DNA of 64,000 nt from JANSYL01 sp965229695 (GTDB lineage Bacteria; Pseudomonadota; Alphaproteobacteria; Rhodobacterales; Rhodobacteraceae), in contig OZ245921.1 of assembly GCA_965229695.1 (NCBI GenBank), positions 1,922,001 through 1,986,000 of the forward strand. The letters are read 5' to 3'. The notes below the pieces were generated by a model. The model was not told the DNA's origin. It did no database searches and saw only the letters and a list, made by a program, of their open reading frames with translations. The position numbers and the translations under genes were made by a program. Below are positions 44,213 to 52,613 of this stretch, piece by piece. The stretch's first letter is position 1, and the number at the start of each line of letters is the position of its first letter.

Positions 44213-45102
44213 CCCGTCATCAACTGATACAAGCGCTCGCGCAGCCAAATATGGCCGGGGTCGCGGGATATGCGCGGGTGCCAACTGGCCAGGATCGGGA
44301 TGTCGGGAAAGGGCAGGGGCGGCGGCGACAGCTCCAACCCATGGGCATTGGCCCGCGCCAGCCGCTCTGGCACGACGGCCAGACGGTCGCTGTTCCGCAC
44401 CGCGTTTAGCGCCAGCAAGAAGTTGGGCAGCGACAGCGCAATCCGCCGCCCGCGCCCGGCACGTTCCAGGCTGGCATCGATGGAGCCACGAAACGACCCG
44501 CCGGTGGTCGAGACCAGCACATGGTCGCAGGCGCAAAATGTGTCGAGGTCAATTGGCCCCCGCGCCAGCGGATGGCCCCGCCGCCAGACCACGACAAAAC
44601 TGTCGACGTAAAGGCGTTTGGCGGGCAGGTCGTCATCGGTCAGAAATTCCGAGGTCACGACCAAATCCGTGTCCCGCTCCAGCCCATAGGCGCGGTTGGT
44701 TGGCTGCGGCAGGGCGGCGATGCGCAGGCCCGGTGCCTCCCGTTCCAGGGCTGCTGCCAGGGGCAGGACCACATCACTGTGCAAATGGTCGGTCGCCACC
44801 ACGCGAAAATCGCGCCGCGCGGTGGCGGGATCGAACACATGCCGTTCCCGCACCAGATCGCGCAACCCGTCAATATGGGCGCGCAGGGGAGCTTCGATCT
44901 CTTCGGCCAGGGCGGTCAGCACCATGCCATGGGCGTTGCCCACCAAAAGCGGATCACCAAACAGATCGCGCAGCTTGGCCAATTGCGCCGACATCGCCGG
45001 TTGGGTGATGCCCACCCGCCGCGCCGCCGCCGTTACACCCCGGTCGCGCAGCAACGCATCCAAGGCCACCAGCAGGGAAAGCTCTGCGCGCTGCAAATCC
45101 AC
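44209..45102 (-). CDS. LysR-family regulator (NodD/PcpR-like group)
   Basis: The 297-residue regulator begins with the helix-turn-helix of the group (SLLVALDALLRDRGVTAAARRVGITQPAMSAQLAKLRDLFGDPLLV, here residues 9-53; the ITQPAMSAQLAKLR part is the recognition helix) and then an effector domain from about residue 90. It converges with phhB and overlaps its stop by four bases. It is divergent from the exported SnoaL-like protein gene, a likely target. The effector is unknown. Confidence 0.9.
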   Translation of the reverse strand: MDLQRAELSLLVALDALLRDRGVTAAARRVGITQPAMSAQLAKLRDLFGDPLLVGNAHGMVLTALAEEIEAPLRAHIDGLRDLVRERHVFDPATARRDFRVVATDHLHSDVVLPLAAALEREAPGLRIAALPQPTNRAYGLERDTDLVVTSEFLTDDDLPAKRLYVDSFVVVWRRGHPLARGPIDLDTFCACDHVLVSTTGGSFRGSIDASLERAGRGRRIALSLPNFLLALNAVRNSDRLAVVPERLARANAHGLELSPPPLPFPDIPILASWHPRISRDPGHIWLRERLYQLMTG

Positions 45103-45125
45103 CTAGGTTATTCTCGCCATCCAAT

Positions 45126-45143
45126 CATACGATTTAACTTATG
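45126..45143. promoter_or_regulatory. Candidate LysR-type operator
   Basis: CATACGATTTAACTTATG has CATA/TATG arms and the T-N11-A spacing of LysR boxes. It lies 24 bases upstream of the LysR start codon and 47 upstream of the SnoaL-like gene. Confidence 0.4.
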
Positions 45144-45189
45144 CCTCAGCTGCCACCATCTTCCAAGCATGACATTGATGGAGGCCAAA

Positions 45190-45645
45190 ATGGCAGTTTC
45201 TAAATCTTTCTTCCTTGCCCCCGCGCTTGCCCTGGCAGTCGTGGCATCCCCGGCGCTTGCCGATGACAGCCCGCGCGAGGTGGTCGAGGCTTATGTGGAC
45301 ACCGTGATCAACGGGCGGCAGTTCGACCGGATCGACGAGTTCGTCCATGCTGATATCATCCAGCACAACCCGAACCTGCCCAACGGGCGGGAGGCGCTGC
45401 AAGGGTTCTGGACCGAGTTCATGACCAGCCAGCCCGAGGCCGAGTTTGTGATCGCCCGCACCGTGGCCGAAGGGGATCTGGTGGCCAAGCACGCCTGGTT
45501 CATCCCCGCCCCGGGCGAACGCGGCGCGGCGGTGATCGATATCTATCGGGTCGAGGATGGGCTGATCGTGCAGCATTGGGATGTTGTGCAATTCATCCCC
45601 GAAAGCACGGTTAGCGGGAACCACATGGTTTTGGATGTGGAATAG
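45190..45645 (+). CDS. Exported SnoaL-like (NTF2-fold) protein
   Basis: This 151-residue protein has a signal peptide (MAVSKSFF then a hydrophobic APALALAVVA and the cleavage site ALA-DD) followed by an NTF2/SnoaL-like domain: REVVEAYVDTVINGRQFD, FVHADIIQHNPNLPNGREALQGFW, and the late VEDGLIVQHWDVVQFIPE. The HNP and HWD segments match the pocket of stress-related SnoaL-like polyketide-cyclase proteins. The ATG at 45190 has GGAGG five bases upstream; two earlier in-frame ATGs are weaker. Substrate is unknown. Divergent from the LysR gene, which may control it. Confidence 0.82.
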   Translation: MAVSKSFFLAPALALAVVASPALADDSPREVVEAYVDTVINGRQFDRIDEFVHADIIQHNPNLPNGREALQGFWTEFMTSQPEAEFVIARTVAEGDLVAKHAWFIPAPGERGAAVIDIYRVEDGLIVQHWDVVQFIPESTVSGNHMVLDVE

Positions 45646-45662
45646 CGTTCCACCTAAACAGA

Positions 45663-45692
45663 AAAAGGGCGGCCTGTTCGGGCCGCCCTTTC
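45663..45692. terminator. Bidirectional terminator
   Basis: AAAGGGCGGCC (45664-45674) pairs perfectly with GGCCGCCCTTT (45681-45691) between the convergent SnoaL-like and peroxiredoxin genes. A and T runs flank both sides, so it should stop transcription from either direction. Confidence 0.9.
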
Positions 45693-45716
45693 GTGTTTCC
45701 GGTGATCAGGCGCGGT

Positions 45717-46205
45717 TTAGATCGCGTCCAGCATGGTTTCACCTGCCGAGACCTCGCAGACGCCGGGGCCTTCTTCGACATTCAGCACTTTGACCACGCC
45801 ATCCTCGGCATAAAGCGCATAGCGGCGCGAGCGGTCGAAAAAGCCCACGGGTTCCGCCGTCCAGTTCATGCCAATCGCCTTGGTAAACTCGGCCGAGGCA
45901 TCACCCAGCAGCGTGATCCCTGCCGCCGCGCCGCCGGTCGAGTCACCCCAGGCTTGCATGACAAACGGGTCATTGACCGAAACGCAAATCACCTCATCCA
46001 CGCCTTTTTCGTCAAAGCCGGGCTTGGTGCGCATGAAGCTGGGCATATGGGCCGAGGTGCAGGTGCCGGTATAGGCGCCGGGCAGGCCAAAGATCACAAC
46101 CTTGCGGCCTTTGGTCAGCGCCGCCATCTGCACAGCCTCAGGTCCGTTCTCGCCAATGCGCAGCAAAGCGGCGTCGGGCAGCGTGTCGCCTACGGAAATG
46201 GTCAT
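45717..46205 (-). CDS. Peroxiredoxin (Prx5 type)
   Basis: The 162-residue protein reduces hydroperoxides. It has the Prx5 signature GLPGAYTGTCTSAHMPSF with the peroxidatic Cys49, preceded by VVIFG, and a second cysteine Cys150 in GVCEVSA that may be the resolving one. The ATG at 46205 follows GGAAGGACC, which decides against the longer frame upstream. The gene is divergent from a ferredoxin-reductase-like gene. Glutaredoxin-coupled Prx5 proteins of this size are common in the group. Confidence 0.94.
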   Translation of the reverse strand: MTISVGDTLPDAALLRIGENGPEAVQMAALTKGRKVVIFGLPGAYTGTCTSAHMPSFMRTKPGFDEKGVDEVICVSVNDPFVMQAWGDSTGGAAAGITLLGDASAEFTKAIGMNWTAEPVGFFDRSRRYALYAEDGVVKVLNVEEGPGVCEVSAGETMLDAI

Positions 46206-46290
46206 TTTGGGGTCCTTCCCTCGCTTGTCTTGGTGTTCCTTCGGCATATAGGGTCCGGACGGAATAGGGCCAATGCGAAAGGGCGCGCGG

Positions 46291-47499
46291 ATGCAAAAGA
46301 TCGTGGTTGTGGGCGCGGGGCAGGCGGGTGCGGCCTGTGTCGCCAAACTGCGGGCCGGGGGCTTTGATGGGTCGATCACGCTGATCGGGGAAGAACATGC
46401 GCCGCCCTATCAGCGCCCACCGCTTTCCAAAGGGTATCTGTTGGGCGAGATGGCGCTCGACCGGCTCTATCTGCGACCGGAAAGCTATTATTCCGACAAT
46501 GCTATCGATCTGCGCTTGGATACCCGCGTCGATGCGATTGATCGCGCGGATCGGGTGGTGATCGCGGGCGGGCAAAGCCTGCCCTATGACGCATTGGTTT
46601 TGACCACCGGCTCGGTTCCGCGCCGATTGCCAGCCTCGGTCGGGGGTGATTTGAAGGGCGCGCATGTGGTGCGCACCCTGTCCGATGTGGATGCCATGGC
46701 CCCCGAAGCCGCCGAAGGTCGCCGCGCCCTGATCATAGGCGGCGGCTATATCGGGCTGGAGGCCGCCGCCGTCTGCCGCAAAAAGGGGATGGAGGTCACG
46801 CTGATCGAAATGGCCGACCGTATCCTGCAACGGGTCGCGGCGCCCGAAACCTCGGATTACTTCCGCGCCTTGCATAAACGGAACGGGGTACGACTGTTGG
46901 AAGGGGTCGGGTTGACCTGCCTGACCGGGGTTGATGGCCATGTGACCGGCGCGATCCTGTCGGATGTGACCGAGATGCCGGTGGATTTGGCTCTGATCGG
47001 CATCGGTGTGTCCCCGTCCACCACGCTGGCCGAGGCTGCGGGGCTTGAGATCGAGAATGGCATCAAAGTCGATGCGCATGGCCGCACGTCAGACCCGCAG
47101 ATTTTCGCCGCGGGCGATTGCACCAGCCTGCCCTATCGCGGGGATCGCATTCGGTTGGAAAGCGTGCAGAACGCCATCGATCAGGCCGAAGCGGTGGCCG
47201 AGACCATTTTGGGCAGCGATACACCTTATATACCCAAACCTTGGTTCTGGTCGGATCAGTATGACGTGAAACTGCAAATCGCGGGGCTGAACACTGGCTA
47301 TGATCAGGTTGTCATCCGCGATGGCGGCGCGGCGCGGTCGCATTGGTACTATGGCGGCGGCACCTTGTTGGCCGTTGACGCGATGAACGACCCGCGCGGC
47401 TATATGATTGGCAAGCGGATGATCGAAGCGGGCAAAACCCCGCCGCCCGAAACCGTGGCTGACCCCGAGGCTGATCTCAAAGCCCTGCTAAAGGCGTGA
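46291..47499 (+). CDS. FAD-dependent NAD(P)H reductase (rubredoxin/ferredoxin reductase type)
   Basis: This 402-residue protein has two dinucleotide-binding loops: FAD in VVVGAGQAGAACVAKLR (residues 5-21) and NAD(P)H in ALIIGGGYIGLEAAAV, plus the GDC motif IFAAGDCTSLPY near 280. The C-terminal domain WFWSDQYDVKLQIAGLN is typical of BphA4/ThcD-type reductases that pass electrons to a [2Fe-2S] ferredoxin. No ferredoxin, P450 or oxygenase gene is adjacent. The ATG at 46291 has AAGGG upstream; one at 46273 is possible. The rsmD gene overlaps its end by four bases. Confidence 0.9.
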   Translation: MQKIVVVGAGQAGAACVAKLRAGGFDGSITLIGEEHAPPYQRPPLSKGYLLGEMALDRLYLRPESYYSDNAIDLRLDTRVDAIDRADRVVIAGGQSLPYDALVLTTGSVPRRLPASVGGDLKGAHVVRTLSDVDAMAPEAAEGRRALIIGGGYIGLEAAAVCRKKGMEVTLIEMADRILQRVAAPETSDYFRALHKRNGVRLLEGVGLTCLTGVDGHVTGAILSDVTEMPVDLALIGIGVSPSTTLAEAAGLEIENGIKVDAHGRTSDPQIFAAGDCTSLPYRGDRIRLESVQNAIDQAEAVAETILGSDTPYIPKPWFWSDQYDVKLQIAGLNTGYDQVVIRDGGAARSHWYYGGGTLLAVDAMNDPRGYMIGKRMIEAGKTPPPETVADPEADLKALLKA

Positions 47500-48062
47500 G
47501 GATCGTTGCCGGACGCTGGCGCGGCAAACGCCTGGCCGAGGTTGGGGCCGGGGATGCCGCCGCGCATCTGCGCCCAACCACCGACCGCGCGCGCGAGACA
47601 CTTTTTAATGTCCTGACCAATGGCAGCCATGGCAACCTGGTGGCCGAGGCGCGGGTGCTGGATCTGTTCGCGGGTACCGGCGCTTTGGGTCTCGAAGCGC
47701 TAAGCCGTGGGGCCAGACACGCGACCTTTGTCGATAATGGCAATGCCGCCCGCGCGCTTCTGCGCGAGAACATCGCCCTTTGCGCGGCGCAGGGGATCAG
47801 CAAGATGTTTCGCCGCGACGCGACCGCGCTGGGGGCCCATCGCGGGCCAACCTTCGATCTGGTCTTCCTTGATCCGCCCTATGGACAGGGCCTTGGCGAA
47901 CGCGCCATGGCCTCGGTCCTGGAAAATGGCTGGGTTCAACCCGGTGCGATGGTGGTTTGGGAGGAAAACGGGCCGCCGATTCTGTCACAATCGCTGAATT
48001 TGCGTGATCAAAGGCGGATCGGAAGCACGGTTTTGACCCTGGCAGAGGTCATTCAAGCCTGA
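47496..48062 (+). CDS. rsmD: 16S rRNA (guanine-N2-966) methyltransferase RsmD
   Basis: RsmD methylates G966 of 16S rRNA in the 30S subunit. The 188-residue product begins MRIVAGRWRGKRL, has RPTTDRARETLFNVL, the SAM-binding motif LDLFAGTGALGLEALSRGA and the catalytic LDPPYGQGL (DPPY). Length matches the family. The start is a GTG overlapping the stop of the reductase gene. A 321-base non-coding region follows. Confidence 0.95.
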   Translation: MRIVAGRWRGKRLAEVGAGDAAAHLRPTTDRARETLFNVLTNGSHGNLVAEARVLDLFAGTGALGLEALSRGARHATFVDNGNAARALLRENIALCAAQGISKMFRRDATALGAHRGPTFDLVFLDPPYGQGLGERAMASVLENGWVQPGAMVVWEENGPPILSQSLNLRDQRRIGSTVLTLAEVIQA

Positions 48063-48383
48063 ATTCCAAAAAATTCCGACCTGATCGATTTTTTTTTCGC
48101 CCGCGCCGCGTTGAAATAAACACCTCAAAATCAACGGCTTTATTTCACCTGGGGCCGAAATTCCTCACGAAACGCGCGGTCTCGCACACGCGCCCGTGTG
48201 GCTTTCGCTTTTGACAAACATTGCTGTGCAAATGTGCACAGATATTACGAAAATCTCCGGCTTACGTGAATTGAAAGAGAGGTGGGGAGCCTCCATTTCT
48301 TCGTCATCGGCAGCAACGAGACGCCGCCGAAACACACAACCCGGCGCCAAGCGCGCCACCCAAATGAAGAAGGAACTGAAAAC
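48063..48383. other. 321-base region upstream of the tandem secreted-protein genes
   Basis: Between rsmD and the first small secreted protein lies a comparatively A/T-rich stretch with a T9 run near 48090 and a TTGACA plus palindrome at 48211-48241. I see no gene. The nearest ribosome site (GAAGGA) serves the following gene. Confidence 0.5.
48211..48241 (+). promoter_or_regulatory. Candidate -35 box and palindromic operator
   Basis: TTGACA at 48211-48216 is followed by CTGTGCA-aatg-TGCACAG (48224-48241), a perfect 7-bp inverted repeat. No good -10 box at 17 bases was found, so the promoter is uncertain while the palindrome is clear. A regulator bound there could block or activate the secreted-protein genes. 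Confidence 0.45.
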
Positions 48384-48710
48384 ATGAAACGCACTGCAAT
48401 CATCGCCGCCCTGGTCGCTTCTCTGGCCGCTCCGGCATTCGCCAACTCGACCGAGTTCGCCATCCAGCACTTCAACCAAGACCATGACAGCATCATGGAT
48501 ATTGTGACTGTGCCCGCCGCTGACAACTCGGTTGTTGTTTCGACCTCGAACAACTCTTCGCTGTCGCAAGCTTTCGATATCGCAAACGCCTCCGCCGATA
48601 ACGCCGGTGACCTGCGTGGCCTGAACGGCGCAACCGTTGTCTCCGGTACCGTTGCTTATGGCGCTGACATCTTTGCCGAGCTGCGCGCTGCAAGCCTGGA
48701 AGACGAATAA
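48384..48710 (+). CDS. Small exported protein of unknown function (paralogue 1)
   Basis: The 108-residue protein has a clear signal peptide (MKRTAIIAALVASLAAPAFA, cleavage at AFA-NS), so the mature form has 88 residues. It is acidic, lacks cysteine and has a pattern of Asp, Asn and Ser with QHFNQD, DIVTVP, GDLRGLNGAT and the C-terminal AYGADIFAELR. No domain is recognised. It is 77 percent identical to the next gene over all 108 positions without gaps, so the two are a tandem duplication. A ribosome site AAGGA precedes the ATG by about ten bases. The long upstream region with a palindrome suggests dedicated regulation. Confidence 0.85.
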   Translation: MKRTAIIAALVASLAAPAFANSTEFAIQHFNQDHDSIMDIVTVPAADNSVVVSTSNNSSLSQAFDIANASADNAGDLRGLNGATVVSGTVAYGADIFAELRAASLEDE

Positions 48711-48754
48711 TCGAAACCTCGAGCTAAATCTCTGAAATCCGAAAGGAAACTACA

Positions 48755-49081
48755 ATGAAACGCACTGTTATCCTCGCCGCCGCTCTGGCCGCTCTGGCCG
48801 CCCCGGCATTCGCCAACTCGACCGCTTTCGCGATCCAGCACTTCAACCAGGATCAAGACAGCATCCAAGATCGCGTGACCGTGCCCTCCGGCGACAACTC
48901 GGTCTTCGTGTCGACCCGCAACGCTTCGGGCCTGTCGACCGCATTCGACATCGTCAATGGCTCGGCCGATAATGTTGGTGATCTGCGCGGCCTGAACGGC
49001 GCAACTGTCTACAACGGCACCCCCGCTTATGGCGCGGACATCTTTGCCGAACTGCGTGAAGCCGCCCGCGAAGACGAATAA
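48755..49081 (+). CDS. Small exported protein of unknown function (paralogue 2)
   Basis: This is the tandem paralogue of the preceding gene, 108 residues with signal peptide MKRTVILAAALAALAAPAFA. The mature part keeps STxFAIQHFNQD, the GDLRGLNGAT stretch and AYGADIFAELR, while differences cluster in the middle (VFVSTRNAS) and near the C-terminus. It follows after 44 bases with its own ribosome site (AAAGGA), so the pair is probably one mRNA that ends at the terminator at 49191. Duplication with even spacing of changes suggests function is kept in both copies. Confidence 0.85.
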   Translation: MKRTVILAAALAALAAPAFANSTAFAIQHFNQDQDSIQDRVTVPSGDNSVFVSTRNASGLSTAFDIVNGSADNVGDLRGLNGATVYNGTPAYGADIFAELREAAREDE

Positions 49082-49190
49082 TCGTGGTGGCCTGCAAACA
49101 ACCTGCGGGGCGAATGTTCCGGGACGGATATGATCTCTCTCCCTCCCTCCCTTGACTGTCCGACCGGACGCGTCTCGCAGGTCTTATGCA

Positions 49191-49225
49191 AAAACACCCC
49201 GCGCCAGAAATGGCCGGGGTGTTTT
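49191..49225. terminator. Bidirectional terminator
   Basis: AAAACACCCC pairs with GGGGTGTTTT around a smaller inner hairpin, between the convergent secreted-protein operon and the TRAP binding-protein gene. The flanking A and T runs allow termination on both strands. Confidence 0.9.
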
Positions 49226-49247
49226 CCGTTTCAAACGGGGTGCTGGA

Positions 49248-50312
49248 TCAGTTGGTATAGGGCCCCGGCGCGCTGCCGCGTTCAGCGGCAACGGCGGCGC
49301 GGGCCGCGTCGACCAAGGCCGCACCGTCCAAACCACGTTCGGTCGCCTCGGCGATCCAGGCGGCGGTAACCTCTTCGCCCAGGGCTTGGATTTCGGCGGT
49401 CAGCTCTGCCGACATTTCCGCGATTTCATTGCCAGCCGCCGCCATTGCGGCACGCCCTTCGGCATCGCCGGTATCATGGGCGCGCCCGGCCCAAGCGCTG
49501 GCCATCATGCCGGAATTGGCATCAATCACCGCGCGCAGATCTTCGGGCAGGCCTTCATAAACATCGCGGTTCATCGCCCAGATGAAGTAGAGATTATAAA
49601 GCGAATAGTCACCCGCCACATCGGTATGGCTGCGCGTCAGCTCATCCAACCGCAGCGAGGGCGACATTTCCCAAGTGATCACACCGCCATCGACGACACC
49701 GCGCGCCAAAGCTTCGGGAAAGGCGGGCACCGGCATCCCGATTGGGGTTGCGCCAAGGCCTTCAAGCAGCAGGGTCGCTGCGCGCGATGGGCCGCGCAGG
49801 CGCAGACCGTCGAAATCCGACAGCTCATCAATCGCGTCGCCCTGCAAATGCACCAACCCACGCCCGTGCATATGGGCCGCGATGACATGCACATCGGCGA
49901 AGTCATCCAGCAGGAACTCTTCGGTAAAGGTCCAGGCGGCGCGGCTGGCTTCCTCGCCCGATTTGGTGGTCATGAAGGGCAGCTCTAGCGCCTCAGCCTC
50001 GGGGAAACGGCCGGGCTGATAACCGGGGATCACCCAACCGCCATCAATCGCGCCGTCTCGGATCAGGTCGTATTGGGAGGGGGCCGCGCCCCCCAACTGC
50101 ATGAAGGGGTAAAGCTCTACCCGGATACGCCCCTCCGATTGCTCCATAACCGCATCAGCCCAGGGCTGCATGAAATAGGTTGGATTTGCCGAAAGTGGGC
50201 TGACGAAATGCTGGAAGCGTAGCGTCACCTCGGCCTCTTGGGTTTGCGCAAATGCGGCTGTTGCCAGGGTTAGTCCAGCGCAGGCCGCGGTCAGGGTCTT
50301 AACGAAGGTCAT
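49248..50312 (-). CDS. TRAP transporter substrate-binding protein (DctP-like)
   Basis: This 354-residue periplasmic protein has a signal peptide (LTLATAAFA-QT) and a DctP domain. Segments such as LRFQHFVSPLSANPT, the GAAPSQYDLIRDGAIDGGW region, LRLRGPSRAATLLLEGLGATPIG and YLYNLYFIWAMNRDVYEGLPEDL-like sequence are typical. The GLRLRGPSR segment contains the arginine that salt-bridges carboxylate ligands, so an organic acid is likely. The genes for the DctQ and DctM membrane subunits are absent from the window, so it is an orphan here. The ATG has AGGAGG six bases upstream. Confidence 0.9.
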   Translation of the reverse strand: MTFVKTLTAACAGLTLATAAFAQTQEAEVTLRFQHFVSPLSANPTYFMQPWADAVMEQSEGRIRVELYPFMQLGGAAPSQYDLIRDGAIDGGWVIPGYQPGRFPEAEALELPFMTTKSGEEASRAAWTFTEEFLLDDFADVHVIAAHMHGRGLVHLQGDAIDELSDFDGLRLRGPSRAATLLLEGLGATPIGMPVPAFPEALARGVVDGGVITWEMSPSLRLDELTRSHTDVAGDYSLYNLYFIWAMNRDVYEGLPEDLRAVIDANSGMMASAWAGRAHDTGDAEGRAAMAAAGNEIAEMSAELTAEIQALGEEVTAAWIAEATERGLDGAALVDAARAAVAAERGSAPGPYTN

Positions 50313-50519
50313 TCGTGCCCTCCTTTTCATAAATTACCGTCACCGCGGCGGCTATCGCAGCGGCAAGGGATATGTAAGCACATATGGTGCAATTGCAAAT
50401 CATTCGCACAAATATGATGTCGCACCTGCGGCATCTAGGGGGCCTTGTTAACCAAACCGCAACATGGGACAGTCCATAAAAATCGAGCGAAAATCTTAGT
50501 TTCGACAGGCGAGCCCCCG

Positions 50520-52562
50520 ATGTCCGACGCCCAGGCGCTGCTTTCTTCTGTTTTTGGGTTTGACGCCTTCCGCCCAGGCCAGGCCGAAATTGTGGCCGCC
50601 GTGGCGGCGCATAAGAACGTTTTGGCAATTATGCCCACGGGTGGCGGCAAATCGCTGTGTTTCCAGCTTCCAGCGCTCATGCGTGATGGCGTCACCGTGG
50701 TGATTTCACCCCTCATCGCCCTGATGCGCGACCAGGTGCGCGGGTTGCGCGCCGCGGGGGTGGCGGCGGGGGCGCTGACCTCGGGCAATACGCAGGAAGA
50801 AAGCGATGCGGTTTGGGCCGCGTTGGAGGATGGCAGCCTAAAGCTGCTTTACATCGCGCCGGAACGCCTCGCCTCCTCGGGCACCGAACGGATGCTGAAA
50901 CGCGCGGGCGTCTCACTGATCGCCGTGGATGAGGCGCATTGCGTCAGCCAATGGGGTCATGATTTCCGCCCCGATTACCTGCGCATCGGGGCGCTGCGCC
51001 GTGCGCTGGACGTACCGGTTGCGGCCTTCACGGCCACGGCGGATACCGAAACCCGGGCCGAGATTGTCGAGCGCCTGTTCGACGGCACCGCGCCAGAGAC
51101 CTTTTTGCAGGGTTTCGATCGCCCCAACCTGTCCCTGGCGTTCGAGGTGAAAAACCAACCGCGCCAGCAAATCCTTAGCTTTGCGGCGGCGCGCAAGGGG
51201 CAATCTGGCATCGTCTATTGCGGCACACGCGCCAAGACCGAAACGCTGGCCCAGGCCCTGCGCGAGGCTGGCCATAGCGCCTGCCACTATCACGGCGCGA
51301 TGGAGGCCGAGGATCGCCGCCAGGTTGAAGCGCGCTTTAACCAAGAGGACGGTTTGATCGTGGTCGCCACCATCGCCTTTGGCATGGGGGTCGATAAACC
51401 CGATATCCGTTGGGTCGCCCATGCCGATCTGCCGAAATCCATCGAAGGCTATTATCAGGAGATTGGCCGCGCGGGGCGCGATGGTGCGCCCGCCGATACG
51501 CTGACGCTTTATGGTGCCGATGACATCCGTTTTCGCCGACAGCAAATCGACGAAGGGCTGGCACCGCCCGAACGCAAATCCGCCGATCACGCGCGTCTGA
51601 ACGCCCTGCTGGGTTTGGCCGAGGCGCTGACCTGCCGCCGCCAGGTGCTGCTTGGGTATTTTGGTGAGACGGCGGAGCCGTGTGGCAATTGCGACCTCTG
51701 CGCCGCGCCACCCGAAACCTTTGATGCCACCACGCCCGTGCGCAAAGCGCTCAGCGCGATACTGCGCACCGAAGAATGGTTTGGTGCTGGCCATTTGATC
51801 GACATTCTGATGGGGGCCGAGACCGAGAAAATCCGCGCCCGCAACCATGACCAACTGCCGACCTATGGCGTGGGGACCGAGTTCGACAAACGCGGCTGGC
51901 AGGCGGTGTTCCGCCAGATGGCTGCCCATGACTTGGTGCGCCCCGACCCCGACCGCCACGGGGCGCTGCGCATGACCCAGGCCGCGCGTCCGATCCTGCG
52001 GGGCGAGGCCGAAATTACCCTGCGCCGCGACACGATCAAGAAAACCGCGCGCGGCCCACAGGTGAAAACCCTGGTCAGTGAGGAGGACGCGCCACTGATG
52101 TCGGCGCTCAAGGCCAAGCGCCGCGCGTTGGCTGAAGAGGCTCGGGTGCCGGCCTATGTGATTTTCACCGACCGCACCCTGATCGAAATGGCCGAGACCC
52201 GCCCACAAACCTTAGACGACATGGCGCGGATAAACGGGGTGGGGGCCACCAAGCTGGAACGCTACGGCGCGGCGTTTTTGTCGGTGATCACCGGCGATGC
52301 CCCCGAACCACTGCATCCCGCCCGCCGCAGATTGGCCAGCAAGGGCCGGGGTGAGCTTTACGATAAGCTATTGGCCGCGCAGGCGGATTTGGCGCGCGGC
52401 GAAACCGGCTTGGACAAACCACTCAGCTGTTCTTCGTCTCAACTGGCCAAATTGGCCGAGCTTCAGCCAAGCGACCTTTCAACGCTGGAACGGCTTTTGG
52501 GCGAACCGCGCGCGGCGCGCTTTGGTGACGCCTTCCTCGATGTTCTGCGCGAGGCTGGATAA
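50520..52562 (+). CDS. recQ: ATP-dependent DNA helicase RecQ
   Basis: RecQ unwinds DNA in recombination and stalled-fork repair. The 680-residue product has Walker A MPTGGGKSLCFQLPA, the DEAH box VDEAHCVSQWGHDFRPDY, GIVYCGTRAKTE, ATIAFGMGVDKPD and the arginine-finger motif QEIGRAGRDG. A zinc-binding domain follows with cysteines in CRRQVLLGYFGE and CGNCDLC, then a winged helix and an HRDC domain near residue 540. The ATG at 50520 replaces a weaker upstream start. It lies divergent from the TRAP gene. Confidence 0.96.
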   Translation: MSDAQALLSSVFGFDAFRPGQAEIVAAVAAHKNVLAIMPTGGGKSLCFQLPALMRDGVTVVISPLIALMRDQVRGLRAAGVAAGALTSGNTQEESDAVWAALEDGSLKLLYIAPERLASSGTERMLKRAGVSLIAVDEAHCVSQWGHDFRPDYLRIGALRRALDVPVAAFTATADTETRAEIVERLFDGTAPETFLQGFDRPNLSLAFEVKNQPRQQILSFAAARKGQSGIVYCGTRAKTETLAQALREAGHSACHYHGAMEAEDRRQVEARFNQEDGLIVVATIAFGMGVDKPDIRWVAHADLPKSIEGYYQEIGRAGRDGAPADTLTLYGADDIRFRRQQIDEGLAPPERKSADHARLNALLGLAEALTCRRQVLLGYFGETAEPCGNCDLCAAPPETFDATTPVRKALSAILRTEEWFGAGHLIDILMGAETEKIRARNHDQLPTYGVGTEFDKRGWQAVFRQMAAHDLVRPDPDRHGALRMTQAARPILRGEAEITLRRDTIKKTARGPQVKTLVSEEDAPLMSALKAKRRALAEEARVPAYVIFTDRTLIEMAETRPQTLDDMARINGVGATKLERYGAAFLSVITGDAPEPLHPARRRLASKGRGELYDKLLAAQADLARGETGLDKPLSCSSSQLAKLAELQPSDLSTLERLLGEPRAARFGDAFLDVLREAG

Positions 52563-52613
52563 CCCAGAACTGCCGCTTACCTTAATCAAAATCCCCAAAC
52601 AGGAGCTGCCGAC

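Noticed and set aside
44521..45189. A plus-strand extension upstream of the SnoaL-like protein
   Set aside because: It is antisense to the LysR gene; the real start is at 45190 with a good ribosome site and signal peptide.
48165..48693. Minus-strand frames over the first secreted-protein gene
   Set aside because: They are shadows; the plus-strand frame has a signal peptide, a ribosome site and a paralogue in the same frame.
49152..49988. A 278-residue frame antisense to the TRAP binding protein
   Set aside because: The opposite strand encodes a clear DctP protein with signal peptide and ribosome site, and this frame crosses a terminator.
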